DNA from: Spirodela intermedia
Lineage: Eukaryota > Streptophyta > Magnoliopsida > Alismatales > Araceae
Direction: 5' to 3'
Length of the DNA: 64,000 nt
Assembly: GCA_902729315.2 (NCBI GenBank)
Contig: LR746266.1
Location: 6,192,259 to 6,256,258, forward strand
Shown: positions 60,719 through 64,000 of the stretch, in pieces
Numbering within the stretch: position 1 is the first letter of the stretch
How the letters are laid out: the number at the start of each line of letters is the position of its first letter
Made by a program: the position numbers and the translations under genes
Notes under the pieces: generated by a model
What the model was told of the DNA's origin: nothing
Databases searched by the model: none
Seen by the model: the letters and a program-made list of their open reading frames with translations, nothing else

Positions 60719-62184
60719 TCAGCGCCAGGCATTCACCATCACCAGCTGTCTGGGCGGGCTCCAAAAACGAGGGGCGTTCACCAGCACCGCCTGGCACCAC
60801 CGGGCATTCAGACCCAGGTTGTTGAGAACAGCCATATCCTCTTCCAACAAGCACTCAACCTTCTCTTCTTGGCACCTGGGGTGGCCCGGTCCGGTGATTC
60901 TGGGGTCGCAGTCATGCCATCAGCTGGGCCTGTGACTTCAGACATCAGAATTAGCCTTGGTCAACTAAACAGTCCCGTGCTTGCTCCATGCAATCACGGA
61001 ATGAATGTATCAGTTCCTATTACCTTTCAGAGTCAATTGCGATCTGCTTGTAGGTTCGGATAAAAAGTCAACGATGCTGATTAGTCTGCAAGGGGGAGAT
61101 CTTAAAAACCCATCTGCTCAATTTCCAGCTCAGGTTTTTCTCGTGATAATTATTACCAATCGCCTGGTTCTCTATCTTCACCATGCATATGGAAACACAC
61201 ACATATATATATATATATAATTTATTTTCCCCCTCCCACTGGATTTTGTGATGATCACAGAACATCACAGTTTTGATGATGAGCAGAAAACTATTTTGTT
61301 GATGAGTTGACTTCAGTTTCCTGAAAGTAATATTGATGCAGTCAGATATATTCGTTTTGATTCTTGGAAATTTGTCACTGCTGTTATACATTTACAGTTT
61401 CGAAGAGATCTTGGCAAGGGGTTGTTGGGGATTCGGATTTTGACCCAAAGTGAGATTGTCAAACTTGATTTGATCCAAGGAAATCCACTGAATCCTTGTT
61501 TACTTTGTTAGATCAAGGATATACATGGGATAGAGGGATGGGCTTCACAATTTCAAAGATAGAGACTTGAGAACCCAGCCAATGCAGGATCTTGGATGTA
61601 CTGCTTGCATTCGTTGGGCCAAAAGATGCTTGCTTTGGTCTTCGGCATCATGCTTCCAGTGGCTCTCTATTGCCTCCTCAGGTTGTGTTCTTTTTGCTCT
61701 GAATAGGAAGTGGGGAATTTGGGAAGAAACTGTGTTAGCTCAAACTGTGTAGACTTTGTCGTCTGTACAGCTGAGAAACTCTACCTGAAACAGCTATGCC
61801 TCTGGAAGCCCGCCGCCGATCAAGACTGCTTTTTGAGCTATGCCTCTCGAATGGAGCTGCCGCCGCCGCCGCCGCCGCCGCCCCTTGCATGTCTTCCTTA
61901 CCCTCCGCGGCAGCGTGAGAGTGAACTCCGGCGTTGCTGCGGCTCCTGAAGGACATCCGATCAGCAGTCGAGGATTTTTTTGCGAGCAAACTGTCACCCT
62001 CGAGAGGTCCTGATGGCGAGCTCAACTGGGAAATTTCTGGCGTGCGAGCAGCGCCGGGTGAGCGATCCCCCCGGAACAGCAGCGGCGGCTGAGCCGCCGA
62101 CCGGCCCCTCCCCCGATGAACAGATCTAGAGAAGGGAGGGGGGATTTGGCGGGTTGAAGATGGCGGCGGAGATTCAGAAGAGTG
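60719..62184 (-). CDS. Possible multi-exon gene, unrecognised (tentative)
   Basis: Several minus-strand segments look like exons. (1) 62184 to about 61787: an open Ser/Pro/Arg-rich frame with QPPLLFRGDRSPGAARTPEI and a poly-Ala run, entered by CTCTCCAG and left by TTTCAG|GTAGAG. (2) About 61720 to 61600: AKRTQPEEAIESHWKHDAED then QSKHLLAQRMQ. (3) 61043/61046 to 61024: IAIDSER, left by GAAAG|GTAATA. (4) 60875 to 60719: CQEEKVECLLEEDMAVLNNL, then GLNARWCQAVLVNAPRFWSP, ending NAWR-stop. Segments 3 and 4 join in phase. I cannot find a clean start codon or prove the middle joins, and I do not recognise the protein. Confidence 0.33.
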
Positions 62185-62539
62185 CTGGAGAGGAAAGGAT
62201 TACCTGTGATCCCAAGAGGATCGCCATCGATCCTCCACATGATTCCCTTTCGATGGTGCAATTATTTTACAGGCAAACGATTCTGAGGATGGCGGGGTTG
62301 TTGTTGCAAGGGGCGATTCATGTTGAGATCATCGTCGCCGCCGATAAGAACAATCTACAAAACTCTCTGCAGTTTCTCACTGGGTAAGTTACAGCAGCAG
62401 ACCCGATACATCAATTCGACGGATAACGGTCGGACCGTTTGTCTGTCTGGAACTAATCTAATCAATCTTGCTTGGGGAAAGCGGGTAGGGAGGAGGAAGA
62501 AGAAGAAGTCCAGGGTCCCCATCTCTCTTTGCCATTCTT

Positions 62540-62941
62540 CTAATTTGCAGAGGAAGCTTCATCGGGTCGGCCACCCAGGGGGCGGCGCGGCGCCTCGCCG
62601 GGATCGGAGGAGGAGGAGGAGAGTGCGGCGGCTTTGACCGCGAGGAGCCTCTCCTTGAAGGCGCGCTCCTCCGCAAGGCGGCGGCCGAGCTCCGCCAGCT
62701 GAGCGCGGCTCCGCTCCAGCAGCTCCGTGGCCTCCGCCAGCTGCGCACGCAGCACAACCAGCTCCGCGTACGTCTCCGCCAGTCGCCCCATCGTCCGCTC
62801 CAGCTCCGCCGCGTCCCCCAGCAGCGCCGCCGCCGCGGCCATCCGAGGAACTCGCCGATCGGGCCGTAACGGTCGCGCCTCTTCCCCGCCCTCGTCCTCG
62901 TCCTCGTCCCTCTGCCGCGGCGGCAGACGCCCACGGCACAT
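62540..62941 (-). CDS. Small coiled-coil protein, unrecognised
   Basis: An open frame of 133 aa starts at ATG 62941 (MCRGRLPPRQRDEDEDEGGE) and stops at TAG 62540. A second Met (MAAAAALLGDAAELERTMGR) may be the real start. The centre has leucine-based heptads (RLAETYAELVVLRAQLAEAT followed by ELLERSRAQLAELGRRL) ending in RAFKERLLAVKAA, then a Ser-rich and polar tail. A coiled coil of about 60 residues is clear; nothing else is recognisable. The region is GC-rich, and a plus-strand model conflicts with it (see findings). Confidence 0.45.
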   Translation of the reverse strand: MCRGRLPPRQRDEDEDEGGEEARPLRPDRRVPRMAAAAALLGDAAELERTMGRLAETYAELVVLRAQLAEATELLERSRAQLAELGRRLAEERAFKERLLAVKAAALSSSSSDPGEAPRRPLGGRPDEASSAN

Positions 62942-63635
62942 TCTTCCCCCTTCTTCTTCCTCTCCTCCTCCTCCAATGGTCTCGCCGGAGAGGAGGCGGG
63001 GGGAGAACTTTTCTACTGTTATATCTCCCTCCCTCGGCGTCAGCGGTCACATCACCAGCGGTGGCCCAACTACGACGGGCCCGCCCCAAGGCCACAGAGA
63101 TGCATTAAAGGACAGAATGCCAGCCCAATAAATCGACCAAACGCAGGCCCAACGAGCTTATCTCAGATAGTGTCCGGCTCGTTGCCTGGGCCCGACATCA
63201 CACGACAACACCGAGTTCGGATGTGATCGGATCCTGATGTCGGTTCCACTACGAGGAGAGCGGGGAGCTGGCGGTGTTGGCCACCGTCATGGATGAAGCC
63301 TCACTATACATGCAGAGATCCTGGGCATGCATTTCGCAAAGTCAAAGCTTTTTCTTAACGGTCGAGTCGAGCCTCTGATAGAAGCGGTCATCAGGAGACG
63401 ACTTCATCTGTTTACACAAGACTGAACACCAACCAGAGGGAAAACCTCTGGCCGGCGGTCGTCCAAAAGAGGAAAATAGTCTCGGCCAAACCCGCCGGCG
63501 CAGGCTGCTGATGCAGACGTCGGGTCGGGCATCGGTGCAGGGCCGCCGCAGCACACAAAAAAGGTAATCGACAGCCCCCCGTGAAGATCATCCCCTGCCG
63601 GCGTCTGGCGTCCGGCGTCCGGAGTCCGGCGGCCG
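62942..63635. other. Intergenic region and 3' flank of the AIL-like gene
   Basis: It contains GGCCCAAC and GGGCCCGCCCC motifs at about 63060-63150, which would suit a promoter of the minus-strand coiled-coil frame. The remainder is the 3' UTR side of the AP2 gene. I see no RNA gene. Confidence 0.4.
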
Positions 63636-64000
63636 CTATTCGATCTGGGCCCGGTCGCTGTAGCTTGAGCCGACGGGAGGAGCCCAGAGGGCTTGGGCCG
63701 CCGCCGGCCTCGGAGGCCCGCCGGAGCGCGAGCGGGTCTGCAGGATTGTGTGGAGCAAGGCGGCGGCGGCGGCCGGGTCCGGCGGGGCCTCCTCCGGGAA
63801 TGGCGCGTCGCGGCGCGGTTCCTGGTGGCCGGCGGGAGGGGTGAGCTTGAGCCGCTTGGCGGAGGAGCCGATGGGTAGCTCTGTGCAGGCGATGGCCTCG
63901 ATGTTGTACCTGCTCAGCTCGAAGTTGGTGATGGCGTTGACCCCCCTGAACTTAATCGCCGCTATGTCATACGCTTCAGCTGCCTCTTCCTCGGTGGCTG
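63636..64000 (-). CDS. AINTEGUMENTA-like/PLETHORA AP2 transcription factor, 3' part only
   Basis: The minus strand from 64000 reads [20 protein letters not shown] then [16 protein letters not shown], the end of the second AP2 domain of the ANT/AIL/PLETHORA/BABY BOOM group. The linker [20 protein letters not shown] resembles the AIL5-AIL7/PLT3-type sequence just after the domain. The protein then ends quickly with a Pro/Ala-rich stretch and [10 protein letters not shown]-stop at 63636. Only about 77 residues follow the AP2 domain, shorter than I would expect for many AILs. The rest of the gene lies beyond 64000. These proteins are DNA-binding regulators of meristem and organ growth. Confidence 0.88.
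   Translation of the reverse strand, partial: ATEEEAAEAYDIAAIKFRGVNAITNFELSRYNIEAIACTELPIGSSAKRLKLTPPAGHQEPRRDAPFPEEAPPDPAAAAALLHTILQTRSRSGGPPRPAAAQALWAPPVGSSYSDRAQIE

Noticed and set aside
62185-62260. A first exon MAILLGSQ joined to the 62184 acceptor in the 60.7-62.2-kb model
   Set aside because: The intron needed would be only 19 bp, too short for plant splicing.
63170-63300. A structured, 5S-rRNA-like looking stretch with GAGTTCGGATGTGATCGGATCC
   Set aside because: It does not match the 5S rRNA box A/C regions or length on either strand as far as I can tell by eye.

Overview
The window is nuclear DNA of a flowering plant. Genes have many short introns with GT-AG borders, several have GC-rich 5' exons, and (CT)n/(GA)n, (TA)n and (GT)n microsatellites are frequent. 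The proteins are typical of land plants: a plastid MscS-like channel, EXECUTER, EXO84B, a type-B hexokinase, a GDSL lipase, a plant nicotinamidase and an AINTEGUMENTA-like factor. Genes are close together (about 12 recognisable genes in 64 kb), which suggests a fairly compact genome. The GC-rich 5' exons would suit a monocot or an early-diverging lineage, but I cannot name the species.

Layout. 0.3-1.5 kb (-): four-TM COPI-associated/TVP15-like protein, 3' end not resolved. 1.9-2.7 kb: purine tract and an LTR-like remnant. 2.7-4.1 kb (-): complete five-exon GDSL esterase/lipase with a GA minisatellite just upstream. 5.6-10.4 kb (+): intronless 1585-aa coiled-coil protein with a 12 x 32-residue tandem array and an older 276-residue internal duplication. 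11.9-19.5 kb (+): 12-exon MSL2/3-like plastid mechanosensitive channel, with a clean solo LTR in intron 6. 20.2-22.5 kb (-): nine-exon O-fucosyltransferase-like protein. 23.8-24.2 kb (-): small single-pass membrane protein. 25.9-31.2 kb (+): nine-exon hexokinase. 32.0-42.3 kb (+): seven-exon EXO84B. 43.2-49.3 kb (+): 11-exon EXECUTER1-like protein. 52.7-53.6 kb (+): two-exon plant-specific protein of unknown function. 54.7-56.1 kb (-): five-exon nicotinamidase. 56.5-60.1 kb (-): five-exon Ecdysoneless/SGT1-type protein. 60.7-62.9 kb: uncertain minus-strand models. 63.6-64.0 kb (-): 3' end of an AIL/PLETHORA AP2 gene that runs off the window.

I built the gene models by finding splice borders by eye and checking that exon lengths add up to open frames. 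For the ten complete multi-exon genes the phases close exactly, giving proteins of 346, 719, 464, 501, 781, 711, 185, 242 and 664 aa, plus the single-exon 146-aa and 1585-aa proteins. The genes are unrelated and do not form a pathway cluster. Two functional themes recur: plastid proteins (MSL2/3, EXECUTER) and membrane traffic (TVP15-like, EXO84B).

I saw no convincing new multi-gene system. The most interesting items are the repeat-built coiled-coil gene, the solo LTR with its target-site duplication, two dense clusters of ACGT-core promoter motifs, and the conflicting opposite-strand models at 62 kb.
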